The notes under the pieces are model-generated. The model was not told the origin of the DNA. It saw only the letters and a program-made list of their open reading frames with translations, and did no database searches. From contig NZ_JAFEUL010000017.1 in the NCBI RefSeq assembly GCF_016901225.1, positions 36,917 through 100,916 on the forward strand: a stretch of DNA of 64,000 nt, written 5' to 3'. Shown in pieces: positions 1 through 7,867 of the stretch. This DNA comes from Actibacterium sp. 188UL27-1 (GTDB taxonomy: Bacteria; Pseudomonadota; Alphaproteobacteria; Rhodobacterales; Rhodobacteraceae). The translations under genes were made by a program, and so were the position numbers. Every line of letters begins with the position of its first letter. The first letter of the stretch is position 1.

Positions 1-132
1 GCTGACGCGCACGGTGCCGACGGCGGCGATGGCGGCAACACCCAAGGCAAGGCACGCCAGAAAAACGCGAAACCCGGCCAGGCCGCCGCGCAGCTCTCGC
101 CGCGCGATGCGGGCCGCGACAGACAGGTTCAT
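1..132 (-). CDS. ybbP: FtsX-like ABC transporter permease, N-terminal part (runs off the window)
   Basis: Only the first 44 codons are present; the gene continues beyond base 1. The N-terminus begins MNLSVAARIARRELRGG and then has a hydrophobic segment (FRVFLACLALGVAAIAAVGTV), the cytoplasmic start and first membrane helix typical of large YbbP-type permeases. The ATG (complement of 130-132) overlaps the TGA of the upstream ATPase gene in an ATGA arrangement, so the two are translationally coupled and should form one exporter in the inner membrane. The same ybbA-ybbP pair lies divergently from tesA in Escherichia coli, which matches the gene order here. The substrate cannot be read from the sequence. 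Confidence 0.8.
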   Translation of the reverse strand, partial: MNLSVAARIARRELRGGLAGFRVFLACLALGVAAIAAVGTVRVS

Positions 133-827
133 TCCGCCGCCTCGCGCAGGGCATCATCGCCCGAGATCCGACCATCGCTGAGGCGGATCACCCGGTCGCA
201 GCGGGCGGCAAGCTCTGACGCATGGGTCACCAGAACCAGCGTCGCGCCGTGTTTGTCGCGCAATCCGAACAGCAATTCGATGATCGCCTCGCCATTGGCG
301 CCGTCCAGATTGCCGGTTGGTTCATCCGCCAACAGGATATCGGGGCGCGGAGCCGCGGCGCGGGCCAAGGCGACGCGCTGCTGTTCACCGCCTGACATCT
401 GCGCGGGGTAATGGTCCACCCGGTGGGCCAGGCCTACGGCCTGCAACTCTGCCTGGGCCCGGTCAAATGCATCGGTCGCACCGGCAAGTTCCAGCGGGGT
501 TGCCACATTCTCCAACGCAGTCATCGTGGGGATCAGGTGGAAAGATTGAAAGACGACGCCCATATGTTGCCGGCGAAAGCGGGCCAGGGCATCTTCGTTC
601 ATACCGGACAGATCAAACCCCAATCCCGTGATCGTGCCGCCCGTGGCGCGCTCCAGCCCGCCCATCAGCATCAGGAGAGATGACTTGCCACTGCCCGACG
701 GACCGATCAGCCCCAAGGTTTCGCCCTTTGCAACATCCAGCGAGATGCCGTGCAGGATCTCGACCCGGCCTGCATTGCCATCAAGGGCCAGGGTGACATC
801 GTTGAGCGAAAGAACAGGTTCGACCAT
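129..827 (-). CDS. ybbA: ABC transporter ATP-binding protein (YbbA/LolD type)
   Basis: This 232-residue ATPase carries a Walker A motif GPSGSGKSS, the signature MSGGEQQRVALARA and Walker B ILLADEPTGNLD, the last being typical of the LolD/MacB/YbbA class that energises FtsX-like permeases. I place the start at MVEPVLSLNDV. The open frame extends 33 codons further upstream, but that extension would run into the esterase gene on the other strand and has no family character. The 3' end overlaps the permease gene by ATGA. The gene is divergent from the tesA-like gene with a very short shared 5' region. It acts at the cytoplasmic face of the inner membrane. The exported substrate is unknown. Confidence 0.9.
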   Translation of the reverse strand: MVEPVLSLNDVTLALDGNAGRVEILHGISLDVAKGETLGLIGPSGSGKSSLLMLMGGLERATGGTITGLGFDLSGMNEDALARFRRQHMGVVFQSFHLIPTMTALENVATPLELAGATDAFDRAQAELQAVGLAHRVDHYPAQMSGGEQQRVALARAAAPRPDILLADEPTGNLDGANGEAIIELLFGLRDKHGATLVLVTHASELAARCDRVIRLSDGRISGDDALREAAE

Positions 828-855
828 AACACGGCTCCAAGGATGGGTTGCTGCC

Positions 856-1521
856 TTGCGATATGGGGCCCGCCGGGGGCGCAACAAGGTCGCCGCCGGG
901 ATGATCCTGATGACCACTGCCGTCACCGCGCAGGCAGAGACGCTGACGATTGCCGCCTTGGGCGACAGCCTGACCCAAGGTTATGGCCTGCCCGCCGAAC
1001 AGGGCTTTGTGCCGCAATTGCAAAACTGGCTGGTGGAGCGCGGCCATGATGTGGTGATCATCAACGCCGGCGTGTCGGGCGACACCACGGCCGGTGGGTT
1101 GAACCGGGTCGAGTGGACCCTGGCCGACGGCGTGGATGGGATGATTTTAGCCCTTGGTGGCAATGACTTACTGCGTGGCATCCCGCCCGAGGCCAGCCGC
1201 AGCAACCTGGACAATATCCTGAAAGCGGCGACTGCCCAGGATATCGATGTAATGCTGGTGGGCCTGCCGGCACCGGGCAATTACGGGCCGGACTACAAGG
1301 CGGCGTTCGACAGCATGTATCCGGAACTGGCCGCCACCTACGATGCGCTGCATTTTAAAGACTTTCTGGCGGGTTTGAGCGTCTTGCCAAACCGCGCCAC
1401 CACGCTGCGCAAATACATGCAATCCGATGGCATTCACCCCAATGCGGAGGGTGTCGCGCTGATCGTCGATGCGATGGGACCCACAGTGGAACAATTGCTG
1501 GACCGCGCCGCGGGGAGTTGA
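856..1521 (+). CDS. tesA: GDSL-type arylesterase/acyl-CoA thioesterase (TesA-like), exported
   Basis: An SGNH/GDSL hydrolase. The blocks are visible: GDSLTQGYGL (nucleophile Ser), a Gly block near INAGVSGDTT, GGNDLL (Asn) and DGIHPN (catalytic Asp/His) near the C-terminus. E. coli TesA is a periplasmic thioesterase/lysophospholipase of about 200 residues. The first ATG (901) would leave almost no n-region before the export signal. A TTG at 856 gives a basic n-region (RYGARRGRNK), a hydrophobic core and an AQA-E cleavage site, so I prefer TTG; this is an inference. The divergent ybbA-ybbP pair supports the name. The true substrate is open. Confidence 0.85.
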   Translation: MRYGARRGRNKVAAGMILMTTAVTAQAETLTIAALGDSLTQGYGLPAEQGFVPQLQNWLVERGHDVVIINAGVSGDTTAGGLNRVEWTLADGVDGMILALGGNDLLRGIPPEASRSNLDNILKAATAQDIDVMLVGLPAPGNYGPDYKAAFDSMYPELAATYDALHFKDFLAGLSVLPNRATTLRKYMQSDGIHPNAEGVALIVDAMGPTVEQLLDRAAGS

Positions 1522-1567
1522 CGCCTCCCGCGCCCCGGCACAGAACAGTCTGGGCGAGGAGGGACAG

Positions 1568-2974
1568 ATGGACCTGATATCGAAACTTGCGCGGGCTTTG
1601 GGGCCTGCCCATGTGCTGACCGGCGATGACACGGCGAAATATGCCAGCGACTGGACCGGCACCTATGTGGGGGCACCGCTTGCCGTCATCCGCCCGGCCA
1701 ATACGGGCGAGGTGAGCGCAGCCGTCAAAATGGCCGCCGAGGCAGGGGTCCAGATTGTACCGATTTCGGGCAATACAAGCTTGGCCGGTGGCACTCACGG
1801 GCCCGGCGCGCTGATGATTTCCATGGAGCGTATGAACCGCATTACCGAGATCCGGCCCGCCGCCCGGATCGCCATTGTCGAGGCTGGAGTTGTGCTGAGC
1901 CAGTTGCACGATGCCACCGCGGAGCATGATCTGTCGTTCCCCCTGACTTTTGGCGCGCGCGGATCGGCCATGATCGGTGGCGCGCTAAGCACCAATGCGG
2001 GGGGCTCGAATGTGCTGCGCTATGGCAATACGCGGAGCTTGTGTCTGGGATTGGAGGTCGTTCTGCCCTCTGGCGAGGTGCTAAACCTGATGAGCGCGTT
2101 GCATAAGGACAATTCCGGTTATGACCTAAAGGATCTGTTCATCGGCGCCGAGGGCACGTTGGGTCTGATCACCGGGGCAGTCCTGAAGCTGGTGCCACAG
2201 CCGCAAGCCTATGCGACCGCCATGGTCGCCACGCCGTGCCTGGACGCCGCGCTGACCCTGCTGAACCAGTTGCAGCAGGCCACGGGCGGCGCAGTCGAAG
2301 CCTTTGAATACATGCCGGGCGAATACATGGATGCGACCCTTGCCATGTTCCCCGAGATGCGGGCGCCCTTTGACACACGGCATGACGTCAACATTCTGGT
2401 TGAGGTTGGCGCAACGGCCGCGCGCGACGCGGTGCCTGATGGGACCGGCGCTGTGCCGATCGTCACCCTTCTGGAGCAGCTGCTGTCGGGTTTGTTTGAG
2501 GATGGTGCGGTTTTGGACGCCACGGTCGCGCAATCCGATCTTCAGCGAAAGCAGATGTGGGCCCGCCGCGAGGCCGCGGCCGAGGTCTCGCTCGGGCACG
2601 GGCCTGTCGTCAATAACGACATCGCCGTGCCATTGGACAAGGTTGCCACGTTCCTTGACCTCGCCAAAACGCGTCTGGCCCCTGTGGCCCCTGATGCCAC
2701 CATTCTGACCGTGTCGCACCTGGGCGACGGCAACGTGCATTACACAGTGCGCCCCAAGGATCCTCAGCCCGAGGTGATAAATGGCATCATGGAAACTGTT
2801 GAGGATATCGTCTTGTCGCTGGGCGGCAGCTTTTCGGCGGAGCACGGGATTGGCCTGGCCAAAAAACCATCCATGGACCGGCGCAAAGACCCAGTCGCAT
2901 TGGCGGTGATGCGATCGATCAAAGCGGCACTTGATCCGGACAATCGGATGAACCCGGGAAAGGTTCTGCCCTGA
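1568..2974 (+). CDS. FAD-binding oxidoreductase, GlcD/D-2-hydroxyacid dehydrogenase type
   Basis: A 468-residue flavoprotein. The N-terminal half is an FAD-binding type 4 (PCMH) domain with the patterns PISGNTSLAGGTHG and GGALSTNAGGSNVLRYG. The C-terminal half is an FAD-linked oxidase domain that includes the metal-site-like HLGDGNVHYTV and ends in SAEHGIGLAKKPSM...LDPDNRMNPGKVLP, the usual tail of D-lactate, glycolate and D-2-hydroxyglutarate dehydrogenases. It presumably oxidises a D-2-hydroxyacid to the 2-oxoacid. The start ATG follows GAGGAGGGAC. It lies 46 bases after tesA on the same strand and may be co-transcribed. No GlcE/GlcF partners are adjacent, so a single-subunit D2HGDH-like role is more likely than glycolate oxidase. 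Confidence 0.88.
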   Translation: MDLISKLARALGPAHVLTGDDTAKYASDWTGTYVGAPLAVIRPANTGEVSAAVKMAAEAGVQIVPISGNTSLAGGTHGPGALMISMERMNRITEIRPAARIAIVEAGVVLSQLHDATAEHDLSFPLTFGARGSAMIGGALSTNAGGSNVLRYGNTRSLCLGLEVVLPSGEVLNLMSALHKDNSGYDLKDLFIGAEGTLGLITGAVLKLVPQPQAYATAMVATPCLDAALTLLNQLQQATGGAVEAFEYMPGEYMDATLAMFPEMRAPFDTRHDVNILVEVGATAARDAVPDGTGAVPIVTLLEQLLSGLFEDGAVLDATVAQSDLQRKQMWARREAAAEVSLGHGPVVNNDIAVPLDKVATFLDLAKTRLAPVAPDATILTVSHLGDGNVHYTVRPKDPQPEVINGIMETVEDIVLSLGGSFSAEHGIGLAKKPSMDRRKDPVALAVMRSIKAALDPDNRMNPGKVLP

Positions 2975-3006
2975 TTGAGCCGTTAGTGCTGATTGAGGAT
3001 GCGGGA

Positions 3007-3038
3007 GCTTCCGGCGGGAGTATTCTTAACAATAAGAA
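3007..3038. repeat. Intergenic palindromic element, degenerate copy
   Basis: Between the convergent FAD dehydrogenase and hemC genes. It contains TTCCGGCGGGAGTATT followed by a small perfect hairpin TTCTTA-acaa-TAAGAA (3023-3038). On the complementary strand the first part reads AATACTCCCGCCGGAAGC, close to the AATATCCCCGCCGGAGGC core of the large palindrome at 13951-14061. It could also act as a weak terminator for both flanking genes. Confidence 0.5.
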
Positions 3039-3049
3039 AGGCGGAGAGG

Positions 3050-4000
3050 CTAAGCCGCGCGCCAGTCGAAAAAGCCCGTAGGCGCACGGCTGAGGAGCCG
3101 TTGACCCAAGTCATGGCCCAACGCGGCGGCGTCTGCGATCGGGGCCGCGCCATCATCCTTTAGACTTTCGCTGCCATCGGGGCGCAAAACCTCGCCGCGC
3201 AGATGGATCGAGGTATCGGTAAGTTCCGCCAGCCCGGCGATGGGCGTTTCGCAGGAGCCGTCGAGCGCGGCAAGAAATGCGCGTTCCGCCGCCAACCTGT
3301 GACCGGTGGCCGTGTGGTGGATCGGCTCCAGCAGCGCGCTTGTGTTGGTGTCGTCGCTGCGCTGTTCGATCCCGATGGCGCCTTGGGCGACGGCGGGTAG
3401 GATATCGGATGTTTCAATGGGCTGGCGGCGCACCTCGACCATGTTCAGGCGGTTCAGCCCGGCGCAGGCCAGGAAGGTGGCCATCGCCACGCCGTCTTTC
3501 AACTTTTGCAGGCGCGTCTGAACATTGCCGCGAAACTCCACCACCCGAAGATCCGGCCTGCGGACCAAAAGCTGCGCCCGACGGCGCAGGGATGACGTGC
3601 CGACCACTGCACCCTCTGGCAGATCGCCAAAGGCCGCGCCATCCAGCGTCACAAAGGCATCGCGCACGTCTTCGCGCGGCAAGGCACAGCTTAGCACCAG
3701 GCCATCCGGCTGCAGCGTCGGCATGTCCTTCATGGAATGGACAGCGATGTCGATGGCACCACTCAGCAGGTCGTCTTCGATTTCGCGCGTGAACAGCCCC
3801 TTGCCGCCGATCTCCTTCAATGGACGGTCCAAAACCTTGTCGCCCGTGGTCTTGATCACCACGATTTCAAAGGCATTCTGCGGCAAATCATGCGCAGCCA
3901 TCAGGCGTGCCCGCGTCTCATGGGCCTGCGCCAGCGCAAGTGGAGAGCCGCGTGTCCCTATTTTCAGGGGCTTAGCGGGAGAAGGCAAATTCACTGTCAT
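3050..4000 (-). CDS. hemC: Porphobilinogen deaminase (hydroxymethylbilane synthase)
   Basis: Condenses four porphobilinogens into hydroxymethylbilane in the cytoplasm, the third step of tetrapyrrole synthesis. The 316 residues match the usual length. Visible landmarks are KIGTRGSPLALAQ at the start, HSMKDMP (catalytic Asp92), GTSSLRRRAQ, EFRGNVQTRL, and LDGSCETPIAG, whose Cys250 carries the dipyrromethane cofactor. It is divergent from hemE with 98 bases between the start codons, so the two heme genes probably share a control region. A TTGACG lies in this gap on the hemC strand, but I cannot define a convincing promoter pair. Identification is firm. Confidence 0.97.
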   Translation of the reverse strand: MTVNLPSPAKPLKIGTRGSPLALAQAHETRARLMAAHDLPQNAFEIVVIKTTGDKVLDRPLKEIGGKGLFTREIEDDLLSGAIDIAVHSMKDMPTLQPDGLVLSCALPREDVRDAFVTLDGAAFGDLPEGAVVGTSSLRRRAQLLVRRPDLRVVEFRGNVQTRLQKLKDGVAMATFLACAGLNRLNMVEVRRQPIETSDILPAVAQGAIGIEQRSDDTNTSALLEPIHHTATGHRLAAERAFLAALDGSCETPIAGLAELTDTSIHLRGEVLRPDGSESLKDDGAAPIADAAALGHDLGQRLLSRAPTGFFDWRAA

Positions 4001-4098
4001 AAAACGTGTCTAAATGCGTCAACCTAAACTGACAACTGCTTCTGTCTTGACTTCGTGACGCATTCATCGGACCCAAGATAGGATCAAAGGAGAACGCG

Positions 4099-5142
4099 AT
4101 GGCCCCGACCAAGACCCTGCTGCGCGCATTGGCGGGGGAAATCCTGCCCACCCCGCCCATTTGGATGATGCGTCAGGCGGGTCGCTACCTGCCCGAATAC
4201 CGAGCCACGCGCGCGCAGGCCGGGGATTTTCTGTCGCTGTGCTATACTCCCGACTTGGCCGCGGAGGTCACATTGCAGCCGATCCGACGCTATGGATTTG
4301 ATGCAGCGATCCTGTTCGCCGATATCCTTTTGATCCCCCAGGCCCTGGGGGCGGATCTTTGGTTTGTTACAGGCGAAGGCCCGCGATTGTCGACCATCCA
4401 ATCCGCCGGGGATTTCGCCAAGTTGAAAGGCGGTGCCGATATCCACGATCATCTGGGTCCCATCTATGAAACGGTCCGGATCCTGGCGCAGGAACTCCCC
4501 AAAGAAACCGCATTGATAGGCTTTGCCGGGGCGCCCTGGACAGTCGCAACGTATATGATCGCGGGACAGGGCACGCCGGACCAGGCCCCCGCCCATACCT
4601 TGATGACCGAGCATCCGGATGTATTCGACGCGTTGATTGATCTGCTGACAGAGGCCACGATCGAATACCTCTCTGCCCAGATCACGGCGGGCGCCGAGAC
4701 GGTCAAACTGTTCGACAGTTGGGCAGGATCCCTGAAAGGCGATGCGTTCACCCGCCATGCCTTGGCCCCGGCCAAACGCATCATCGGGGAGCTCAAATCG
4801 CGCCACCCGGATGTCCCGATCATCGCCTTCCCACGAGAGGCAGGCGATGGCTATATCGGTTTCGCCAGAGCAACGGGGGCGGATTGCGTCGCAATCGACA
4901 ATTCCGTCTCAGCAACCTGGGCTGCGAAACATGTGCAATCGGATGGCTGCGTGCAGGGAAACCTGGCGTCAAGCCACATGGTGACAGGCGGGCAGGCCCT
5001 GGTGGATGAGACACGCGCCATCGTCCAGGCGTTTCAAGGCGGTCCGCATATTTTCAACCTTGGCCACGGGATCACCCCGGACGCTGATCCCGACAATGTG
5101 GCACTGATGATTGAAACGGTCCGCGCCACCGAAACCGTCTGA
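4099..5142 (+). CDS. hemE: Uroporphyrinogen decarboxylase
   Basis: Decarboxylates the four acetate side chains of uroporphyrinogen III to give coproporphyrinogen III. The 347-residue protein opens with the family hallmark [17 protein letters not shown], followed by [23 protein letters not shown] and a C-terminal [15 protein letters not shown]. The start is preceded by CAAAGGAGAACGCG. It is divergent from hemC, and hemF lies about 1.3 kb further on, so three enzymes of the heme pathway are clustered. A TTGACT at 4047-4052 could be a -35 element, but the -10 is unclear. No anomalies were seen. Confidence 0.97.
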   Translation: MAPTKTLLRALAGEILPTPPIWMMRQAGRYLPEYRATRAQAGDFLSLCYTPDLAAEVTLQPIRRYGFDAAILFADILLIPQALGADLWFVTGEGPRLSTIQSAGDFAKLKGGADIHDHLGPIYETVRILAQELPKETALIGFAGAPWTVATYMIAGQGTPDQAPAHTLMTEHPDVFDALIDLLTEATIEYLSAQITAGAETVKLFDSWAGSLKGDAFTRHALAPAKRIIGELKSRHPDVPIIAFPREAGDGYIGFARATGADCVAIDNSVSATWAAKHVQSDGCVQGNLASSHMVTGGQALVDETRAIVQAFQGGPHIFNLGHGITPDADPDNVALMIETVRATETV

Positions 5143-5205
5143 CGACCCGACGAAACGGTGAAATCTGTGCCACGCTCGACGACCGCGTGCGGACGCAACA
5201 GCCTC

Positions 5206-5236
5206 AAGGGGCGCGCGGGGGACGCACGCGCCCCTT
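5206..5236. terminator. Bidirectional hairpin between hemE and the MFS gene
   Basis: Perfect 10-bp arms AAGGGGCGCG (5206-5215) and CGCGCCCCTT (5227-5236) sit between the convergent hemE and MFS genes. The right arm touches the MFS stop codon. The U-tract is poor in both directions, so it may terminate weakly or mainly stabilise the 3' ends. Confidence 0.6.
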
Positions 5237-6404
5237 AGGAATTTAGTCGCGTCGATATCAGAATATGGGCCAAGGCAAGTGCCGCGACCGCGCCGCCCGC
5301 AATCCCCAAGGCAGCAAGACCGAACCGGTCTAATACAGCGCCGCCCAGGGAAGACCCCAGGGCCGCGCCCACATAAATCGCCGCCGCGTTCAGGGCCAGT
5401 ACAACACCTGCGCTTTGAGGCTCCATCGCGATCAGCCGCACCTGCTGACCCGCCATGAAGGACCAGCCAAAGACCGACCAGACCATGATCAACCCTACCA
5501 ATCCGATCGGCGCCAACGGCAAGAGGGAAAAGACCGGCATGATCACGATCTGCAAACCGGCCAACCCGATCAACGTGCAAACGGGGCCGACCCGATCAGC
5601 CAGAACACCGCCCAGCAGATTGCCAATCACCGCGCCACAGCCAAAGACGACCAAGGCTAACGCGATCCCGTTGCGACCAAACCCCATGGTCTCCTCCAAC
5701 AGGGGGGCCATGTAAGTGTAGATCACGTAAACCGAGCCCAGAAAGCTTGTCGTGAACAAAACCGCAAGCAGGACGGGGCCATTACCAAGGATACTGCGCA
5801 GATCGCTCAGGCTCACCGGTTGAAACTTCAAGCCAGCAGGCACCCGGGTCCAGATCAGCCAGATACACGGTACGGCGAGGGCTGCGACGATGCCAAATGC
5901 AAGGCGCCAACCGAACGTATAGGCGATGTAGCTGCCCACAGGCACGCCAACGACCTGCGCCAGCGTCAAACCGAAAAAGACCGCCGCCAGCGACCGGGCG
6001 CGGCGGTCCGGGGGGCTCAACGCCGCAGCCGTTGCGGCGGCGATGGGCGTAAAAAGCCCGGCCCCCGCCGCGGCCAGCACACGCGCTGCCAGCAACACGG
6101 TGGGGTTTGGCGCAACGGCAGACATCAGGCAAGCTACAGCGAACAATCCCAAACCTGCGGCCATCACCCGCCGCCGTCCGATCCGCCCCGTTCCCGCTAC
6201 CAACAACGGAGAACTGATTGCATAGGCGATGGCATAGACGGTCATGACCCAACCCGCGCCTGAGGTCGACATCCCGAAACTTGTCGATATCGGTGTCAGC
6301 AGCCCGACGACGACAAATGCACCCATTCCGATTACGAAGTTGGAAGCCGACAGGATCGACACCAGGCTTGAGGCATGGATCGCCTCGGCCGGTTGCGCCT
6401 CCAT
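5235..6404 (-). CDS. MFS transporter, DHA1-like drug/metabolite exporter
   Basis: A 389-residue, roughly 12-helix major facilitator protein. The first half has the loop motif AGTGRIGRRRVMAAGL after helix 2 (a motif A variant) and the second half has the matching GVLADRVGP. Such proteins resemble arabinose/chloramphenicol efflux permeases. It starts 28 bases downstream of the hemF stop on the same strand, so it is probably co-transcribed with hemF. That position could suggest export of a tetrapyrrole or another metabolite, but this is only context, and substrate specificity cannot be predicted. The gene ends on the bidirectional hairpin shared with hemE. Confidence 0.88.
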   Translation of the reverse strand: MEAQPAEAIHASSLVSILSASNFVIGMGAFVVVGLLTPISTSFGMSTSGAGWVMTVYAIAYAISSPLLVAGTGRIGRRRVMAAGLGLFAVACLMSAVAPNPTVLLAARVLAAAGAGLFTPIAAATAAALSPPDRRARSLAAVFFGLTLAQVVGVPVGSYIAYTFGWRLAFGIVAALAVPCIWLIWTRVPAGLKFQPVSLSDLRSILGNGPVLLAVLFTTSFLGSVYVIYTYMAPLLEETMGFGRNGIALALVVFGCGAVIGNLLGGVLADRVGPVCTLIGLAGLQIVIMPVFSLLPLAPIGLVGLIMVWSVFGWSFMAGQQVRLIAMEPQSAGVVLALNAAAIYVGAALGSSLGGAVLDRFGLAALGIAGGAVAALALAHILISTRLNS

Positions 6405-6432
6405 CAGGGCGCGCCCATCACCCGGGCGCGGC

Positions 6433-7323
6433 TCATATCCATTTCGCCAAAGGGGGCAAGCTCATCAGCACTGCGTTGGCATCATGCCCGGTCTCAAGGC
6501 CAAATTTGGTGCCACGGTCATAAACAAGGTTGTACTCGGCATACAAACCGCGATGCACCAGTTGTGCGTCCTTGTCCGCATCGGTCCATGGCGTATCGCG
6601 CCAGTTTTCCGTGATCGGGACAAAGGCCGGCAAAAAGGCGCGTCCCACATCCTGGGTAAAGGCAAAATCAGCCTCCCAGTCACCGGTGTTCAGATCGTCA
6701 TAGAAGATGCCACCAACCCCGCGGGCCCGATTGCGGTGCGGGATGAAGAAATATTCGTCTGCCCACGCCTTGAACCGATCATAATAGGCGTCGTCGTGGC
6801 GGTCGCAGTGATCTTTCAACACGGCATGGAACGCCTCTGTATCCGCCGCCCGTTCAAGGCAGGGGTTCAGGTCGGACCCGCCTCCAAACCACCAGGCCTG
6901 GGGCGTCCAGAACATCCGAGTGTTCATGTGGACGGCGGGGGTATGCGGGTTTTGCATATGCGCCACAAGGCTGATCCCCGATGCCCAAAAGCGTGGATCA
7001 CTGTCCATCCCTGGCACGCCGCGCGCAGCCATCGCTTTTTGCGCGCGCTCTCCCAATGTGCCGTGCACGGTCGAGACATTCACACCGACCTTCTCGAACA
7101 CGCGGCCCCCGCGCATCACATTCATCAAACCGCCGCCTGCATCAGATCCATCGTCGGATTGGCGTTTCGTCTCACTCACCTCAAACCGTCCAGGCGACAA
7201 CCCGGCAAAGGGGCCGGTTGCCTGACTGTCCTCAAGCGCCTCAAACGCGGCAACGATCTCATCCCGCAATGATCGGAACCAGGCCGCGGCTTGCATCTTA
7301 CGATTGTCAAACTGTTCGGTCAC
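6433..7323 (-). CDS. hemF: Oxygen-dependent coproporphyrinogen III oxidase
   Basis: Converts coproporphyrinogen III to protoporphyrinogen IX using O2. The 296-residue protein carries the family signatures NPHTPAVHMNTRMFW, WWFGGGSDLNPCL, FFIPHRNRARGVGGIFYDDLN and the C-terminal LVYDRGTKFGLETGHDANAVLMSLPP. It belongs with hemC and hemE in the same few kilobases and leads into the MFS gene. HemF is the aerobic enzyme; an anaerobic HemN is not in this window. The 110 bases to the divergent lipoprotein gene must hold both promoters. Identification is firm. Confidence 0.97.
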   Translation of the reverse strand: MTEQFDNRKMQAAAWFRSLRDEIVAAFEALEDSQATGPFAGLSPGRFEVSETKRQSDDGSDAGGGLMNVMRGGRVFEKVGVNVSTVHGTLGERAQKAMAARGVPGMDSDPRFWASGISLVAHMQNPHTPAVHMNTRMFWTPQAWWFGGGSDLNPCLERAADTEAFHAVLKDHCDRHDDAYYDRFKAWADEYFFIPHRNRARGVGGIFYDDLNTGDWEADFAFTQDVGRAFLPAFVPITENWRDTPWTDADKDAQLVHRGLYAEYNLVYDRGTKFGLETGHDANAVLMSLPPLAKWI

Positions 7324-7433
7324 ACCGGTGTCCTCCTGCTGTTACACTGGGTCGTAATCGCTTTTGCCGCGCGGTTGAATCGAAATCGCTGGCCCTTCTT
7401 TAGATATCAACCTGATCGCGTTAGAGATATGAC

Positions 7434-7826
7434 ATGAGAAACTGGATTTTAGGTGGTTTTCTGATGGTCCTTGCGGCCTGTGGCACACCGCAAGAGCAAT
7501 GCATCCGCCGGGAAACACGGGAATTGCGGATCGTGAACAGCCTGATCGCGGAAGTGCAGGGCAACCTCACGCGCGGTTATGCGATCACGAGGGAAGCCTT
7601 TGAGGTGCCCGTCTATCGGGTCTGTTCCGTCTACAAAGACAAATCCGGCCGGGTCAGGCAGGATTTCTGCTGGACGCGGGAAACGCAGTACCGCACCAAG
7701 CGGGTCGCCTTCGATCCTGCAGCCGAACGCCGCAAGCTCAGCGGCCTGCAAAACCGGAAACATAACCTGACACGAATCGCGACCCGCGCCGTGGCGCAAT
7801 GCAAAGCGCAGTTTCCTGAAGACTGA
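7434..7826 (+). CDS. Small putative lipoprotein of unknown function
   Basis: A 130-residue protein with a short lipoprotein signal peptide ending in the lipobox LAAC (Cys16 would be lipidated). The mature part is basic and contains four more cysteines (23, 64, 79, 123), which could make two disulfides in the periplasm. I recognise no domain. The C-terminal half is rich in Arg/Lys (RRKLSGLQNRKHNLTRIATRAV) and probably helical. It is divergent from hemF and convergent with the carboxypeptidase gene. Anchoring to a membrane is inferred from the lipobox only. Confidence 0.75.
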   Translation: MRNWILGGFLMVLAACGTPQEQCIRRETRELRIVNSLIAEVQGNLTRGYAITREAFEVPVYRVCSVYKDKSGRVRQDFCWTRETQYRTKRVAFDPAAERRKLSGLQNRKHNLTRIATRAVAQCKAQFPED

Positions 7827-7843
7827 TATCAGCGACCGGTCCT

Positions 7844-7867
7844 GGCCGGGTTCAAATCAACCCGGCC
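7844..7867. terminator. Bidirectional terminator hairpin
   Basis: Perfect 9-bp arms GGCCGGGTT (7844-7852) and AACCCGGCC (7859-7867) with a 6-base loop, lying between two convergent genes and overlapping the stop codon of the carboxypeptidase gene. There is no clear U-tract. Confidence 0.6.

Noticed and set aside
6244..7272. A 342-codon plus-strand frame over hemF
   Set aside because: Shadow of hemF on the minus strand, which carries all the family motifs.
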